Source of the DNA: Halopseudomonas aestusnigri
Lineage (GTDB): Bacteria; Pseudomonadota; Gammaproteobacteria; Pseudomonadales; Pseudomonadaceae
Direction of reading: 5' to 3'
NCBI RefSeq assembly: GCF_002197985.1
Contig: NZ_NBYK01000006.1
Span: forward strand, 38,578 to 102,577
DNA: 64,000 nt
Shown here: positions 8,649 through 17,976 of the stretch, one piece after another
Position numbering within the stretch: the first letter of the stretch is position 1
How the letters are laid out: each line of letters starts with the position of its first letter
Notes under the pieces: model-generated
The model's database searches: none
Told to the model about the DNA's origin: nothing
Seen by the model: only the letters and a program-made list of their open reading frames with translations
Made by a program: the position numbers and the translations under genes

Positions 8649-9383
8649 TCACTCGTCAGCACCGTCCTTTTTTACTTCGGCTTCCATGCGCTTGAGGCCG
8701 ATGTGACGGACATCGGTACCCTTGACCAGATAGATGACGTGTTCGGCAATGTTCCGCGCGTGGTCACCGACCCGCTCCAGCGAGCGCAGTACCCAAAGGA
8801 TGTTCAGAACCCGGCCAATGGAACGCGGATCTTCCATCATGAAGGTCACCATCTCGCGCATCGCGGTCTTGTATTCCTGATCAACCGCCTTGTCCTCACG
8901 GGCAACGGCAAACGCCTGTTCGGTGTCCATGCGGGCGAAGGCATCCAGCGCTTCCTGCACCATGCGGCGCACGTGGTGACCGATATGGCGACACTCGACG
9001 TAGCCACGCGGTGCCTGCCCCTCCTCCACCAGATCAAGCGCACGCTTGGCGATCTTCGACGACTCGTCGCCGATGCGTTCCAGATCAACGATAATCTTGC
9101 TGATGCTCACGACCAGACGCAGGTCGCTGGCAGCGGGCTGGCGACGCGCCAGGATGCGCAGGCAGTCCTGATCGATATCCAGCTCCATCTGGTTGATCGC
9201 ATCGTCCTTTTCACGGACTTGCTGAGCCAGCCTGGCGTCGCCTTCAACCAGTGCAACGATGGCATCGTTGATCTGCTTCTCGACCAGGCCACCCATTTCC
9301 AGCAGGTGGGTACGGATTTCCTCCAGCTCGTCGTTGAACTGCTGGGAAATATGCTGAGTAAACGCTTCTTTATCTGACGGCAT
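8649..9383 (-). CDS. phoU: Phosphate signalling protein PhoU
   Basis: This 244-residue all-helical protein is made of two PhoU repeats. It links the Pst transporter to PhoR and keeps the Pho regulon off in high phosphate. The metal-binding repeat signatures are visible as DLRLVVSISKIIVDLERIGDE, near residues 90-110, and NILWVLRSLERVGDHARNI, near 195-215. It is the last gene of the pstC-pstA-pstB-phoU order on this strand, 18 bases after pstB, and ends at a strong terminator. Confidence 0.97.
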   Translation of the reverse strand: MPSDKEAFTQHISQQFNDELEEIRTHLLEMGGLVEKQINDAIVALVEGDARLAQQVREKDDAINQMELDIDQDCLRILARRQPAASDLRLVVSISKIIVDLERIGDESSKIAKRALDLVEEGQAPRGYVECRHIGHHVRRMVQEALDAFARMDTEQAFAVAREDKAVDQEYKTAMREMVTFMMEDPRSIGRVLNILWVLRSLERVGDHARNIAEHVIYLVKGTDVRHIGLKRMEAEVKKDGADE

Positions 9384-9401
9384 GATGCATGTCTCCCTCG
9401 G

Positions 9402-10235
9402 TTAGCCGTACCGACCGGTGATGTAGTCTTCCGTCTGTTTCTTCGACGGATTGGTGAACAGCGTGTTGGTGTCACCAAACTCGATCAGTTCGCCCATGTA
9501 CATGAAGGCAGTGTAGTCAGACACCCGCGCCGCCTGCTGCATGTTATGGGTCACGATCACAATGGTGAACTTGGACTTCAGCTCGTTGATCAGCTCTTCG
9601 ATCTTCAGGGTGGAGATCGGGTCGAGCGCCGAGGCCGGCTCGTCGAGCAGCAGTACTTCCGGCTCAACCGCAATGGTGCGGGCGATACACAGACGCTGCT
9701 GCTGACCGCCCGACATACCGAGGGCCGACTCGTTCAGACGATCCTTGACCTCATCCCACAGCGCCGCACCCTTGAGTGCCCACTCGACTACCTCATCCAG
9801 CGTACGCTTGTTGTTTACACCCTGAATGCGCAGGCCGTAGGCGACGTTCTCGTAGATCGACTTGGGGAACGGATTGGGCTTCTGGAACACCATGCCGACA
9901 CGGCGGCGCAGTTCGGTGACGTTCACGTCCTTGCCGTAGATGTTCTTGCCGTCGAGCAGGATTTCACCGTCTACGCGGCAACTGTCGACCAGGTCATTCA
10001 TACGGTTGAAGCAGCGCAGCAGGGTCGACTTGCCGCAGCCGCTCGGGCCGATGAACGCGGTTACCCGGTTGCGCGGAATCCTCATGCTGACGTTGTGCAG
10101 GGCCTGCTTGGTGTCATAAAACAGGGACAGGTCCGGCACTTCCAGCGCAATGGACTCCTTGTCCATGTTCAGTTCCTGCTGGGAGCGCCCCAGGGCGCTC
10201 ATATCCATGGCATGGGTTTTGGTGGTGTTAGACAT
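9402..10235 (-). CDS. pstB: Phosphate ABC transporter ATPase PstB
   Basis: This 277-residue ATP-binding subunit energises phosphate import through PstCA. Walker A is GPSGCGKST, the Q-loop lies in [12 protein letters not shown], the ABC signature is [13 protein letters not shown], Walker B is [11 protein letters not shown], and the switch histidine is in VTHNMQQA. About 28 N-terminal residues precede the core; a shorter start at the in-frame MDKES codon is possible. It lies between pstA (27-base gap) and phoU (18-base gap). Confidence 0.97.
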   Translation of the reverse strand: MSNTTKTHAMDMSALGRSQQELNMDKESIALEVPDLSLFYDTKQALHNVSMRIPRNRVTAFIGPSGCGKSTLLRCFNRMNDLVDSCRVDGEILLDGKNIYGKDVNVTELRRRVGMVFQKPNPFPKSIYENVAYGLRIQGVNNKRTLDEVVEWALKGAALWDEVKDRLNESALGMSGGQQQRLCIARTIAVEPEVLLLDEPASALDPISTLKIEELINELKSKFTIVIVTHNMQQAARVSDYTAFMYMGELIEFGDTNTLFTNPSKKQTEDYITGRYG

Positions 10236-10262
10236 AATTGTGCGTCCGCCTAGAAAGAGTGA

Positions 10263-11933
10263 TCAGTTTTCCAGCGCCTTGTACTTTTCGCGCAGGTGGT
10301 TGCGAATCGAAACCGCAGCAAAGTTGAGCGCGGCAATGACGCCCACCAGCAGCAGCGCAGTGGCATATACCAGCGGCCGCGCTGCCTCGACGTTGGGGCT
10401 CTGGAAGCCGACGTCATAAATATGGAAGCCCAGGTGCATGAACTTCTGATCCAGGTGCAGATAGGGATAGTTGCCATTGAGCGGCAGGGTCGGTGCCAGC
10501 TTGACCACACCGACCAGCATCAGCGGTGCCACCTCGCCGGCGGCGCGGGCAACGGCGAGAATCAGACCGGTCATCATCGCCGGGCTGGACATCGGCAGAA
10601 TCACCTTCCACAGGGTTTCCGACTTGGTTGCACCGAGGGCCAGCGAGCCCTCTCGCAGCGACCGTGGAATCCGGGTCAGGCCCTCTTCAGTCGCCACAAT
10701 CACCACCGGCACGGTCAGCAGCGCCAGGGTCAGTGAGGCCCACAACAGACCGCCGGTGCCCAGGGTCGGCGCCGGCAGCGACTCGGGGAAAAACAGCTGG
10801 TCGATATTGCCACCGAGCAGGTAGATGAAGAAGCCGAGACCAAATACGCCGTAAACGATCGAGGGAACACCGGCGAGGTTGTTCACCGCGATGCGGATGG
10901 TGCGTGTCACCGCACCCTGCTTGGCATATTCGCGCAGGTAGACCGCAGCCAGCACACCGAACGGCGTAACGATGATCGACATCAGCAGCACCATCATCAC
11001 GGTACCGAAAATCGCCGGGAACACCCCACCCTCGGTGTTGGCCTCACGGGGCTCATCGCTGACGAACTCCCACAGCTTGCTGAAATAGTGACCAACCTTC
11101 GCAGTCGGGCCCATGGCGTTGGGCTGGAATACGCGCACTACCGCACTCAGGTTGATGTCCTTTTCGCGGCCGTCCATCGCTCGCACGCGGATGCTGTCGC
11201 GATTGAACTCCCGATAGAGGTCGATCAGGTTGGCTTCCAGCTCCGCATACAGATCATTCTGAACCTTGCGCTCGGCTTCCAGCTGCGCCTTGCGGTCATC
11301 GGTCAGCGCATTGTCCAGTTCGTAGCCACGCTCGCGAAGACGAATGCGCTCCAGCTCGGCGTTGATCTTGCCGATAGCGCCGGTCTCCAGCGCATGGATC
11401 TCATCGTAAATACCCAGTGCCCGGTCAACCGCCGGCTGCAGTGCTGTCCAGGCCTGATCGCCTTCGGCGATGAGCTGACCGGCCTGCTTGACCTGCAGCA
11501 GATAGCCATAGAAGTTGCCCCACTCGCGACGCTCGATAACAACGATATCCTCGGGCGTGCGCTCGTTTTCCAGCCAGTCGGCGACGATCCAGCGGAAATC
11601 CGCGCCGTACAGGTCACGATTGCCGACTTTCAGCAGCTCGCGATCCATAAACTCGGTTTTTTCCGGATCCACCGGCAGGCCGGCACCATGCAGACGCTCG
11701 GTCGGCACCTGTTCGCGGGTAGTGACCTCACCGATCAGGGTAATGGTCGGCTGACCGGGTATGGTGTATTCCGCCTCGATGACGTCAGCCGGCCAGAAGT
11801 GGCTCAGGCCGCGCACAGCGATCAGCAGCAGCAGACCCAGGGTCATGATCACCGCGATGGCGACCGCGCCTGCATTCATCCAGACCCAGGGGCTGCCCGA
11901 TTTGAACCAGGTTGTGAAGTTGCCTTGTTTCAC
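10263..11933 (-). CDS. pstA: Phosphate ABC transporter permease PstA, with large periplasmic insert
   Basis: At 556 residues this is far longer than the ~300-residue E. coli PstA. One membrane helix (about 20-42) is followed by about 250 mostly hydrophilic residues rich in charged coiled-coil sequence (for example ELERIRLRERGYELDNAL), then the usual permease with six helices. The permease carries the cytoplasmic coupling loop LREGSLALGATKSETLWKVILP. The insert lies between helix 1 and helix 2 and should be periplasmic. Enlarged PstA and PstC proteins are known in pseudomonads; the insert's role is not established. Confidence 0.93.
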   Translation of the reverse strand: MKQGNFTTWFKSGSPWVWMNAGAVAIAVIMTLGLLLLIAVRGLSHFWPADVIEAEYTIPGQPTITLIGEVTTREQVPTERLHGAGLPVDPEKTEFMDRELLKVGNRDLYGADFRWIVADWLENERTPEDIVVIERREWGNFYGYLLQVKQAGQLIAEGDQAWTALQPAVDRALGIYDEIHALETGAIGKINAELERIRLRERGYELDNALTDDRKAQLEAERKVQNDLYAELEANLIDLYREFNRDSIRVRAMDGREKDINLSAVVRVFQPNAMGPTAKVGHYFSKLWEFVSDEPREANTEGGVFPAIFGTVMMVLLMSIIVTPFGVLAAVYLREYAKQGAVTRTIRIAVNNLAGVPSIVYGVFGLGFFIYLLGGNIDQLFFPESLPAPTLGTGGLLWASLTLALLTVPVVIVATEEGLTRIPRSLREGSLALGATKSETLWKVILPMSSPAMMTGLILAVARAAGEVAPLMLVGVVKLAPTLPLNGNYPYLHLDQKFMHLGFHIYDVGFQSPNVEAARPLVYATALLLVGVIAALNFAAVSIRNHLREKYKALEN

Positions 11934-11950
11934 TGTCTAGAGTCCTGTGG

Positions 11951-14227
11951 TCAGAGAGAGGCGTATTTCTTGCGCAGGCGCTGACGAATCAGCTCCGCCG
12001 CCGTGTTCATCAGGAAGGTAAAACTGAGCAGCACCAGCGCTGCCAGGAACAGCACCCGGTAATGGGTACTGCCCACTTCCGATTCCGGCATTTCGACCGC
12101 GATATTGGCCGACAGAGTGCGCATGCCTTCGAAGATGTTCCAGTCCATGATCGGCGTGTTGCCGGTGGCCATCAGCACGATCATGGTTTCACCTACCGCA
12201 CGGCCCATGCCGATCATCACCGCGGAGAAGATACCCGGGCTGGCGGTCAGAATGACCACGCGACTGAGCGTCTGCCACGGGGTGGCGCCCAGCGCCAGCG
12301 AGCCTTGAGTCAGGTGGCGGGGCACACTGAATACCGCGTCTTCGGCAATCGAGAAGATGGTCGGGATCACCGCAAAGCCCATGGCCAGACCCACCACCAG
12401 TGAGTTGCGCTGATCGAAGTTGATGCCCATGTCGCGGGTCAGGAACACCCGCATGTCGCCACCAAAGAACCAGGCCTCGATATAGACGCTCATGGCAAAA
12501 CAGGCCCAGCCCAGCAGCATCACCACCGGGATCAACAGCACCGCTTCCCAGCCCTCGGGTACCCGCAGCCGGATACGTGCCGGCAGACGGCTCCAGCCGT
12601 AGGCAAAGGCGATAAACACGATCGGCGTCAGGATCAGCAGAGAGACGATACCCGGCAGATTGTCTTCCAGCAGAGGCGCCAGCCAGAGACCGGCGAGGAA
12701 GCCGAGAATCACCGTCGGCAGCGCCTCCATCAGCTCGATAATCGGCTTGACCTTGCGGCGCAGCGCCGGCGCCATGAAGTAGGCGGTGTAGACCGCGGCG
12801 GCGATCGCCAGCGGCGTTGCCAGCAGCATGGCGTAGAAGGCCGCCTTGAGGGTACCGAAGGTCAGCGGCGCCAGGCTCAGCTTGGGTTCAAACTCGGAGG
12901 TGGCCGAGGTCGACTGCCAGACGTAATCCGGCTCCGGATAGCTTTCGTACCAGACCTTGCCCCACAGCGAGCTCCAGGAAATCTCCGGGTGCTCGTTATG
13001 CACGTCCCAGTAGCTCAACTCGCCGTTACCGTGCTCCACCAGCAGATGATCGGCACGCGGACCGATGGCTACGGCGCTCACCGTACCCTCGCCCAGCGGC
13101 TCGACCAGCAGATTATTGTGCGCGGTTGAGTTGTAGATGCCCAGCTGACCAGCCGTATCGACAGCAAGGAACACCTTGCGACGCTCTTCAGGCTGGATCA
13201 GCGCAATCGACTCGCCCTGCTGCTGATCGAAATCACGTACTTCGGTCAGCAGCGGGTGGCCGTTGCCACGCACCATAAACCATTGTTTCAGCTCGCCGCT
13301 GCTGTCACCGACAATCAGCGAAATACCGCCGAGCATCAGATTGACCGAAGTAATCGAGGTGCCCATGCCCTCAACCACCTTGTAGCGACCATTGAGCTCG
13401 CCCTTTTTGCGCAGCGCCAGCACATCGATGTGCTGCTCACCGTTGACCACATACATCCACTGACGCAGCGGATCGATCAGGATGCGAGTGACCTCGCCTT
13501 GAGCGGGGTCGAGTGCCAACCGGGATTCGCTGCGAGTTTCGGCACCGGTCATCATGTTGCGCTTGATGCTGACACTGGTCGCCACCAGATCGCTGCCGAT
13601 GCTGCCGGCCAGGGTCAGACCGTTACTGTCGCTGCTCATGGCGACCTGATCCAGTGCACGCCCCTGCTCGTCCAGGGTGATCGCTTCCTGACCGTAGGGG
13701 AAGTTAAGGCTGGGCGTAATCAGCCGCACATCGTCCGGATAGGTCACCTTGTAGTCATGCTGGGCAATCAGCACCTGGCCATTGCTCAGCCCCACCACAA
13801 AGCGACGGGAATTGGGGGTTTCCACACTAAAGCTGGTCACCTGCGCACCGGCCGGAATCGGCAGCTGCTGTTGCAGCACCGCCTTGCCGTCACGGGCATT
13901 GAAAAAGCTCACCTGGCCGCTCCGGGCCACGCGAATCGCCACCTCGCCCTGCTCTTCCATCGCCAGCATCAGCGGCGGATCGTCGGCCTGCACCCAGCTT
14001 GCACTGTAACGCTCGCGTTCCTCGATCTCGGCCCCACCGAACAGCGGCAGCACCTCATACAGCAGATAGAGGAAAATCAGCAGGACAGCGACAATAACGC
14101 CAAGACCACCGACCGCAACGTACCAACGGGTAAAATGGTCCTTGAAATGACGCATGGCCCGATGGCGCTGCATCGCCGGAGTATTGAAGTCGACGCTGGA
14201 CGTCTTGGATGGGGATTGGGTAGTCAT
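11951..14227 (-). CDS. pstC: Phosphate ABC transporter permease PstC, with large periplasmic domain
   Basis: The 758-residue protein has one N-terminal helix (about 40-62). About 370 residues of strand-rich sequence resembling a beta-propeller (repeats such as GQVLIAQHDYKV and GELSYWDVHNEHPE) follow, then the permease core with its coupling loop LTQGSLALGATPWQTL. The E. coli protein is about 320 residues. The start was set at the ATG 14227 because AGGGT precedes it; a GTG 9 bases earlier overlaps that ribosome site. A PhoB-box-like site precedes the gene, so pstCAB-phoU can be transcribed independently of pstS. Confidence 0.93.
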   Translation of the reverse strand: MTTQSPSKTSSVDFNTPAMQRHRAMRHFKDHFTRWYVAVGGLGVIVAVLLIFLYLLYEVLPLFGGAEIEERERYSASWVQADDPPLMLAMEEQGEVAIRVARSGQVSFFNARDGKAVLQQQLPIPAGAQVTSFSVETPNSRRFVVGLSNGQVLIAQHDYKVTYPDDVRLITPSLNFPYGQEAITLDEQGRALDQVAMSSDSNGLTLAGSIGSDLVATSVSIKRNMMTGAETRSESRLALDPAQGEVTRILIDPLRQWMYVVNGEQHIDVLALRKKGELNGRYKVVEGMGTSITSVNLMLGGISLIVGDSSGELKQWFMVRGNGHPLLTEVRDFDQQQGESIALIQPEERRKVFLAVDTAGQLGIYNSTAHNNLLVEPLGEGTVSAVAIGPRADHLLVEHGNGELSYWDVHNEHPEISWSSLWGKVWYESYPEPDYVWQSTSATSEFEPKLSLAPLTFGTLKAAFYAMLLATPLAIAAAVYTAYFMAPALRRKVKPIIELMEALPTVILGFLAGLWLAPLLEDNLPGIVSLLILTPIVFIAFAYGWSRLPARIRLRVPEGWEAVLLIPVVMLLGWACFAMSVYIEAWFFGGDMRVFLTRDMGINFDQRNSLVVGLAMGFAVIPTIFSIAEDAVFSVPRHLTQGSLALGATPWQTLSRVVILTASPGIFSAVMIGMGRAVGETMIVLMATGNTPIMDWNIFEGMRTLSANIAVEMPESEVGSTHYRVLFLAALVLLSFTFLMNTAAELIRQRLRKKYASL

Positions 14228-14250
14228 GGCGCACACCCTACAGGGTCAAT

Positions 14251-14268
14251 GTGACGAATTGATTACAG
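14251..14268 (-). promoter_or_regulatory. PhoB box before pstC
   Basis: On the minus strand the site reads CTGTAATCAATTCGTCAC, two CTGTCAT-like heptamers (6/7 and 5/7 matches) separated by four bases. It lies 23 bases before the pstC ATG and just after the pstS terminator. Confidence 0.7.
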
Positions 14269-14280
14269 CCTGGTGACGGC

Positions 14281-14315
14281 AAAAAAGGGGCGTGTCAGTG
14301 ACACCCCCCTTTTTT
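14281..14315. terminator. Intrinsic terminator after pstS
   Basis: An inverted repeat (AAAAAAGGGG, then GTGTCA / TGACAC, then CCCCTTTTTT, with one mismatched pair) gives a GC stem ending in a T-run on both strands. It separates pstS from pstC. Confidence 0.85.
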
Positions 14316-14345
14316 GCCCGGCATCCGTGCCCGACAGCTGCGAAC

Positions 14346-15314
14346 TTAGAAACCCAGTTGCTCGTGGACGTTGTCCACAGCGCGCTTGGGCATCGGCACG
14401 TAACCGTCCTTGAAGACCACTTCCTGACCCTGCTTGGACAGCATCATCTTGACGAACTCGCGCTCCAGCGGAGCCAGCTCGCCGTTCGGGGCCTTGTTCA
14501 CGTAAACGTAGAGGAAGCGCGACAGCGGGTAAGTACCGGCGATAGCGTTCTCTTCGTTGGCTTCGATGAACGGCTGACCTTCTTCTGCCGCCAGCGGGAT
14601 GGCGCGAACGCTGGAGGTACGGTAGCCCAGACCGGAGTAGCCGACCGCGTTCAGCGACTGGCTGACCGACTGAACAACAGAAGCAGAGCCCGGCTGTTCG
14701 TTCACGCCGCTGCGGAAGTCACCCTTGCACAGCGCATTTTCCTTGAAGTAACCGTAGGTACCGGAAACCGAGTTGCGGCCGTAGAGCTGGATGTCACGAT
14801 CAGCCCAGGCACCGGTCAGACCCAGCTTGCCCCAGGTATCCAGATCTTCACCACCGCACAGGCGGGTAGCAGAGAAGATACCGTCAACCTGAGCCATGGT
14901 CAGGCCTTCGATCGGGTTGTCCTTGTGAGCGAAGACAGCCAGGGCGTCGATAGCAACCGGAACAGCGGTCGGCTTGTAGCCATAACGCTCTTCAAATGCC
15001 TGGATCTCGCTGTCTTTCATCATGCGGCTCATCGGAGCCAGGTTGGAGGTACCCTCGGTCAGAGCCGGCGGCGCAGTGGACGAACCTGCGGCCTGGATCT
15101 GAATGTTGACGTTGGGGTACAGGCGCTTAAACTCTTCGGCCCACAGGGTCATCATGTTGGCCAGAGTATCGGAGCCGACGCTGGACAGGTTGCCGGATAC
15201 ACCGCCGACACGCTGGTAGTCTTCCAGGGCCGGATCAACGGCGGCAAAGCTGGAGCTGGCGGCGACGCCGGCGGCAGCGAAGGTCACAGCAGCGAACAAG
15301 CGCTTGAGTTTCAT
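14346..15314 (-). CDS. pstS: Periplasmic phosphate-binding protein PstS
   Basis: The 322-residue precursor begins [16 protein letters not shown] and has a Sec signal peptide ending near ASSSFAAVD. It captures inorganic phosphate and delivers it to PstCA. Conserved phosphate contacts appear in [20 protein letters not shown] and [12 protein letters not shown], as in Pseudomonas PstS. An upstream in-frame start at 15377 is rejected because it would run through the PhoB box and because the signal peptide begins at MKLKR. It is a single-gene unit with its own terminator and a tandem PhoB-box array upstream. Confidence 0.97.
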   Translation of the reverse strand: MKLKRLFAAVTFAAAGVAASSSFAAVDPALEDYQRVGGVSGNLSSVGSDTLANMMTLWAEEFKRLYPNVNIQIQAAGSSTAPPALTEGTSNLAPMSRMMKDSEIQAFEERYGYKPTAVPVAIDALAVFAHKDNPIEGLTMAQVDGIFSATRLCGGEDLDTWGKLGLTGAWADRDIQLYGRNSVSGTYGYFKENALCKGDFRSGVNEQPGSASVVQSVSQSLNAVGYSGLGYRTSSVRAIPLAAEEGQPFIEANEENAIAGTYPLSRFLYVYVNKAPNGELAPLEREFVKMMLSKQGQEVVFKDGYVPMPKRAVDNVHEQLGF

Positions 15315-15370
15315 GTCATTCTCCTGTTGAGGTAGTGTTTGCAACACGCGACTCAGTATTGGGATGCGAT

Positions 15371-15410
15371 GTGACAACTCTATTCAGGAATTATGACAAT
15401 TGTGTGAAGG
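15371..15410 (-). promoter_or_regulatory. Tandem PhoB-box array before pstS
   Basis: Four heptamers at an exact 11-base period read, on the minus strand, CCTTCAC, TTGTCAT, CCTGAAT and TTGTCAC, separated by four-base spacers. This is the architecture of overlapping PhoB dimer sites. The array ends 57 bases before the pstS ATG. Confidence 0.8.
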
Positions 15411-15560
15411 GCGCAAACTCCGCGAGATAGCGGGCACAACGCGCTCACACAACGATTGAGAGCCTGCCCCCAATCCCTTACCATAGGCGGCTTGCCGCGC
15501 GATCGGCGTTCCGCCGAAGCTTGGCACAACAATTACAATAGACCACTGTCGAGTCTACCA

Positions 15561-15953
15561 ATGCACGAATTAGATACCGATCCCGTGCCACAGGGCGAAC
15601 TGGCGCTGAAAATTACGGCCCTGCCGCGGGACTGCAACAGCTTTGGCGACATTTATGGTGGCTGGCTGGTAGCCCAGATGGATACCGCCGGCACCAGTAT
15701 CGCGGCCCGCATAGCACGCGGCCGCGTTGCCACCGTTGCGATTGACCGCATGGGGTTCATGGTGCCGGTTCCGGTTGGCGCCCAGCTCGCGTTCCATGGC
15801 GAAGTACTGGATATCGGCCGCAGCTCGATCAAGATCCTGGTCGAAGTCTGGAGCGAAGATCTGGCCCACGACGAAAGCCGCAAGGTAACCGAAGCCACCT
15901 TCGTCTTCGTAGCCATCGACGATCGCGGCCGCACCCGGGTCATCCCGTCCTGA
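15561..15953 (+). CDS. Acyl-CoA thioesterase, YciA-type hotdog protein
   Basis: The 130-residue single hotdog domain begins MHELDTDPVPQGELALK. The family motif NSFGDIYGGWLVAQMDTAG carries the catalytic aspartate and glycine-rich turn, and RGRVATVAIDRMGFMVPV follows. It probably hydrolyses acyl-CoA thioesters in the cytoplasm. The start was set at ATG 15561; upstream in-frame codons lack family similarity. It is followed after 40 bases by the TRAP permease genes, which may be coincidence or may hint at an organic-acid substrate. Confidence 0.85.
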   Translation: MHELDTDPVPQGELALKITALPRDCNSFGDIYGGWLVAQMDTAGTSIAARIARGRVATVAIDRMGFMVPVPVGAQLAFHGEVLDIGRSSIKILVEVWSEDLAHDESRKVTEATFVFVAIDDRGRTRVIPS

Positions 15954-15993
15954 TCTAGACGGCTGCCCGGCGGCCCTGACGGACTGCTGTCAC

Positions 15994-16554
15994 ATGTTCC
16001 AACGCCTTACCGCTGCGGGCCTCTCACTGGCCTGCCTCATCGACCGTGCCACCAGCCTGCTGGGGCGTAGCGTTGCCTGGCTGACACTGCTCATGGTACT
16101 GCTCACCTGCGCCGTGGTGGTGCTGCGTTACGGCTTCGATATCGGCGCCACCGCCACCCAGGAACTCATTCTCTACGCGCACTCGCTGGTGTTTCTCGGC
16201 GCCGCAGCCTGGGCTCTGCAGCGCGATGCCCATGTACGCGTCGACATTTTCTTCCGCCGCCTGCAGCAGCGCGGCAAGGCGCTGGTCGACCTGACCGGCA
16301 GCCTGCTGTTTCTGCTGCCCATGTGCCTGTTTCTGGCGTACAACTGCTGGGATTACGTCGGCATGTCGTGGCAACGACAGGAGCGCTCGGCCGATGCCGG
16401 CGGTCTGCCCTGGGTCTATCTGCACAAGAGTTTCATCCTGCTGCTGGTCGCCAGCCTGCTGCTGCAGGCCGTGGCACAGATCCTCAAAACGCTGGCGGTA
16501 CTGAGTGGCGTCCGGCCAGGACACCTGCCAGCCAGTCATGAGGAGCACCTGTAA
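15994..16554 (+). CDS. TRAP transporter small membrane subunit (DctQ family)
   Basis: The 186-residue protein has four membrane helices and the DctQ signature RYGFDIGATATQELILYAHSL followed by AAWALQRDAHVRVDIF. It partners the large DctM subunit encoded next with a one-base overlap (TAATG). No solute-binding DctP gene is adjacent; a candidate lies at 30244-31344 on the opposite strand. The substrate is unknown, although the candidate receptor resembles the 2-oxo acid (TakP) group. Confidence 0.9.
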   Translation: MFQRLTAAGLSLACLIDRATSLLGRSVAWLTLLMVLLTCAVVVLRYGFDIGATATQELILYAHSLVFLGAAAWALQRDAHVRVDIFFRRLQQRGKALVDLTGSLLFLLPMCLFLAYNCWDYVGMSWQRQERSADAGGLPWVYLHKSFILLLVASLLLQAVAQILKTLAVLSGVRPGHLPASHEEHL

Positions 16555-17930
16555 TGGGCGGGGAATTCATGGCGATTGCGCTGTTCGTCTGTCTCTGTCT
16601 GGCGTTGATGGCCGGCTACCCGGTGGCTTTCACCCTGGGCGGCATCTCGCTGCTGTTCGCCGGTATCGGCATCGTCTTTGACCTGTTTGAGCCGAGCTTT
16701 CTGGGCGCCCTGCCGAGCCGACTGTATGGCACCATGACCAATCAGACACTGATGGCGGTGCCGCTGTTCGTGTTCATGGGTGTCATGCTGGAGAAATCAC
16801 GCATCGCCGAGGATCTGCTCGACGCCATGGCGCGACTGTTCGGTGGTTTGCGTGGCGGACTGGCCTTCTCGGTCTGCATTGTCGGGGCGTTGCTCGCCGC
16901 CAGCACCGGCATTGTCGGCGCCACCGTGGTCACCCTCGGCCTGCTGGCGCTGCCGACCATGCTGCGCCGCGGCTACGACCCGGCGCTGGCTACCGGCACG
17001 CTGGCGGCAACCGGCACCCTCGGGCAGATTATTCCGCCGTCGATCATTCTGGTGCTGCTCGGTGACGTGCTGTCCAACGCCTATCAGCAGGCGCAGCAAC
17101 GGCTCGGCATTTTTTCACCCAAGACCGTCACCGTCAGCGACCTGTTCGTCGGCGCGCTGCTGCCGGGATTGCTGCTGGTAGTGCTGTATCTGCTGTATCT
17201 GGCCTTTGTCGCCTGGCGCCAGCCGGAAAAACTGCCAGCGCCGACGCCGCAAGAGCGCAGCGCCGTCTCAATCGCCCAATTGCTGCGCAGCCTGCTGCCA
17301 CCGTTGCTGCTGATCGTGGCGGTGCTCGGCTCCATTCTGGGTGGTGTCGCCACACCGACCGAGGCCGCCGCTGTCGGCGCGTTGGGGGCAGGTCTGCTGG
17401 CGCTGGGCAAGGGGCAGCTGAGTATCGTCAAGCTGCGCGAGGTGGCCCAGGCCACCGCCGAAATCAGCGCCATGGTATTCATGATTCTGCTCGGCGCGTC
17501 GATCTTTTCGCTGGTATTCCGCGGGTTCGGTGGCGACGAGCTGATCCACGAGCTGTTCCACTCGCTGCCGGGCGGCGCCTTTACCGCCACACTGGTGGTG
17601 ATGCTGGTGATCTTTCTGCTCGGTTTTATTCTCGACTTTATCGAGATCACCTTCGTGGTCGTGCCGATTGTCGGCCCGGTACTGTTGAGCATGGGCATCG
17701 ACCCAGTCTGGCTCGGAGTGATGATCGCGCTGAACCTGCAAACCTCGTTCCTCACCCCGCCGTTCGGCCTGTCGCTGTTCTATCTGCGCGGCGTCACGCC
17801 TGCCAGCGTCCCTACCTCGGCCATCTACCGCGGGGTATTGCCGTTTATCGTCATACAGTTGCTGATGCTGGTGATCGCCGCCTGCTGGCCAGGGCTGGTG
17901 ACCTGGTTGCCCACACTGCTGGCGCAATAA
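16554..17930 (+). CDS. TRAP transporter large membrane subunit (DctM family)
   Basis: The 458-residue protein has about 12-14 helices and conducts substrate with sodium. Family motifs include the TMTNQTLMAVPLFVFMG segment near residue 60, TGTLAATGTLGQIIPPSI near 145 and GGVATPTEAAAVGALGAG near 265. The start overlaps the dctQ stop by one base; ATG 16569, with its own GGGGA, is an alternative start 15 bases on. The gene ends before a hairpin shared with the convergent sulfatase-fold gene. Confidence 0.92.
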   Translation: MGGEFMAIALFVCLCLALMAGYPVAFTLGGISLLFAGIGIVFDLFEPSFLGALPSRLYGTMTNQTLMAVPLFVFMGVMLEKSRIAEDLLDAMARLFGGLRGGLAFSVCIVGALLAASTGIVGATVVTLGLLALPTMLRRGYDPALATGTLAATGTLGQIIPPSIILVLLGDVLSNAYQQAQQRLGIFSPKTVTVSDLFVGALLPGLLLVVLYLLYLAFVAWRQPEKLPAPTPQERSAVSIAQLLRSLLPPLLLIVAVLGSILGGVATPTEAAAVGALGAGLLALGKGQLSIVKLREVAQATAEISAMVFMILLGASIFSLVFRGFGGDELIHELFHSLPGGAFTATLVVMLVIFLLGFILDFIEITFVVVPIVGPVLLSMGIDPVWLGVMIALNLQTSFLTPPFGLSLFYLRGVTPASVPTSAIYRGVLPFIVIQLLMLVIAACWPGLVTWLPTLLAQ

Positions 17931-17934
17931 CACC

Positions 17935-17964
17935 GGCCCAACCGGGCACCCGCCCGGTCGGGCC
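17935..17964. terminator. Hairpin between convergent genes
   Basis: A 13-bp stem with one mismatch (GGCCCAACCGGGC / GCCCGGTCGGGCC) and an ACCC loop lies between the dctM and LtaS-like gene ends. It has no T-run, so termination may need help. Confidence 0.5.
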
Positions 17965-17976
17965 GCCTGCAGCGCT

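Noticed and set aside
13256..14254. 332-residue open frame antisense to pstC
   Set aside because: Shadow of a conserved permease gene, and it crosses the PhoB box.
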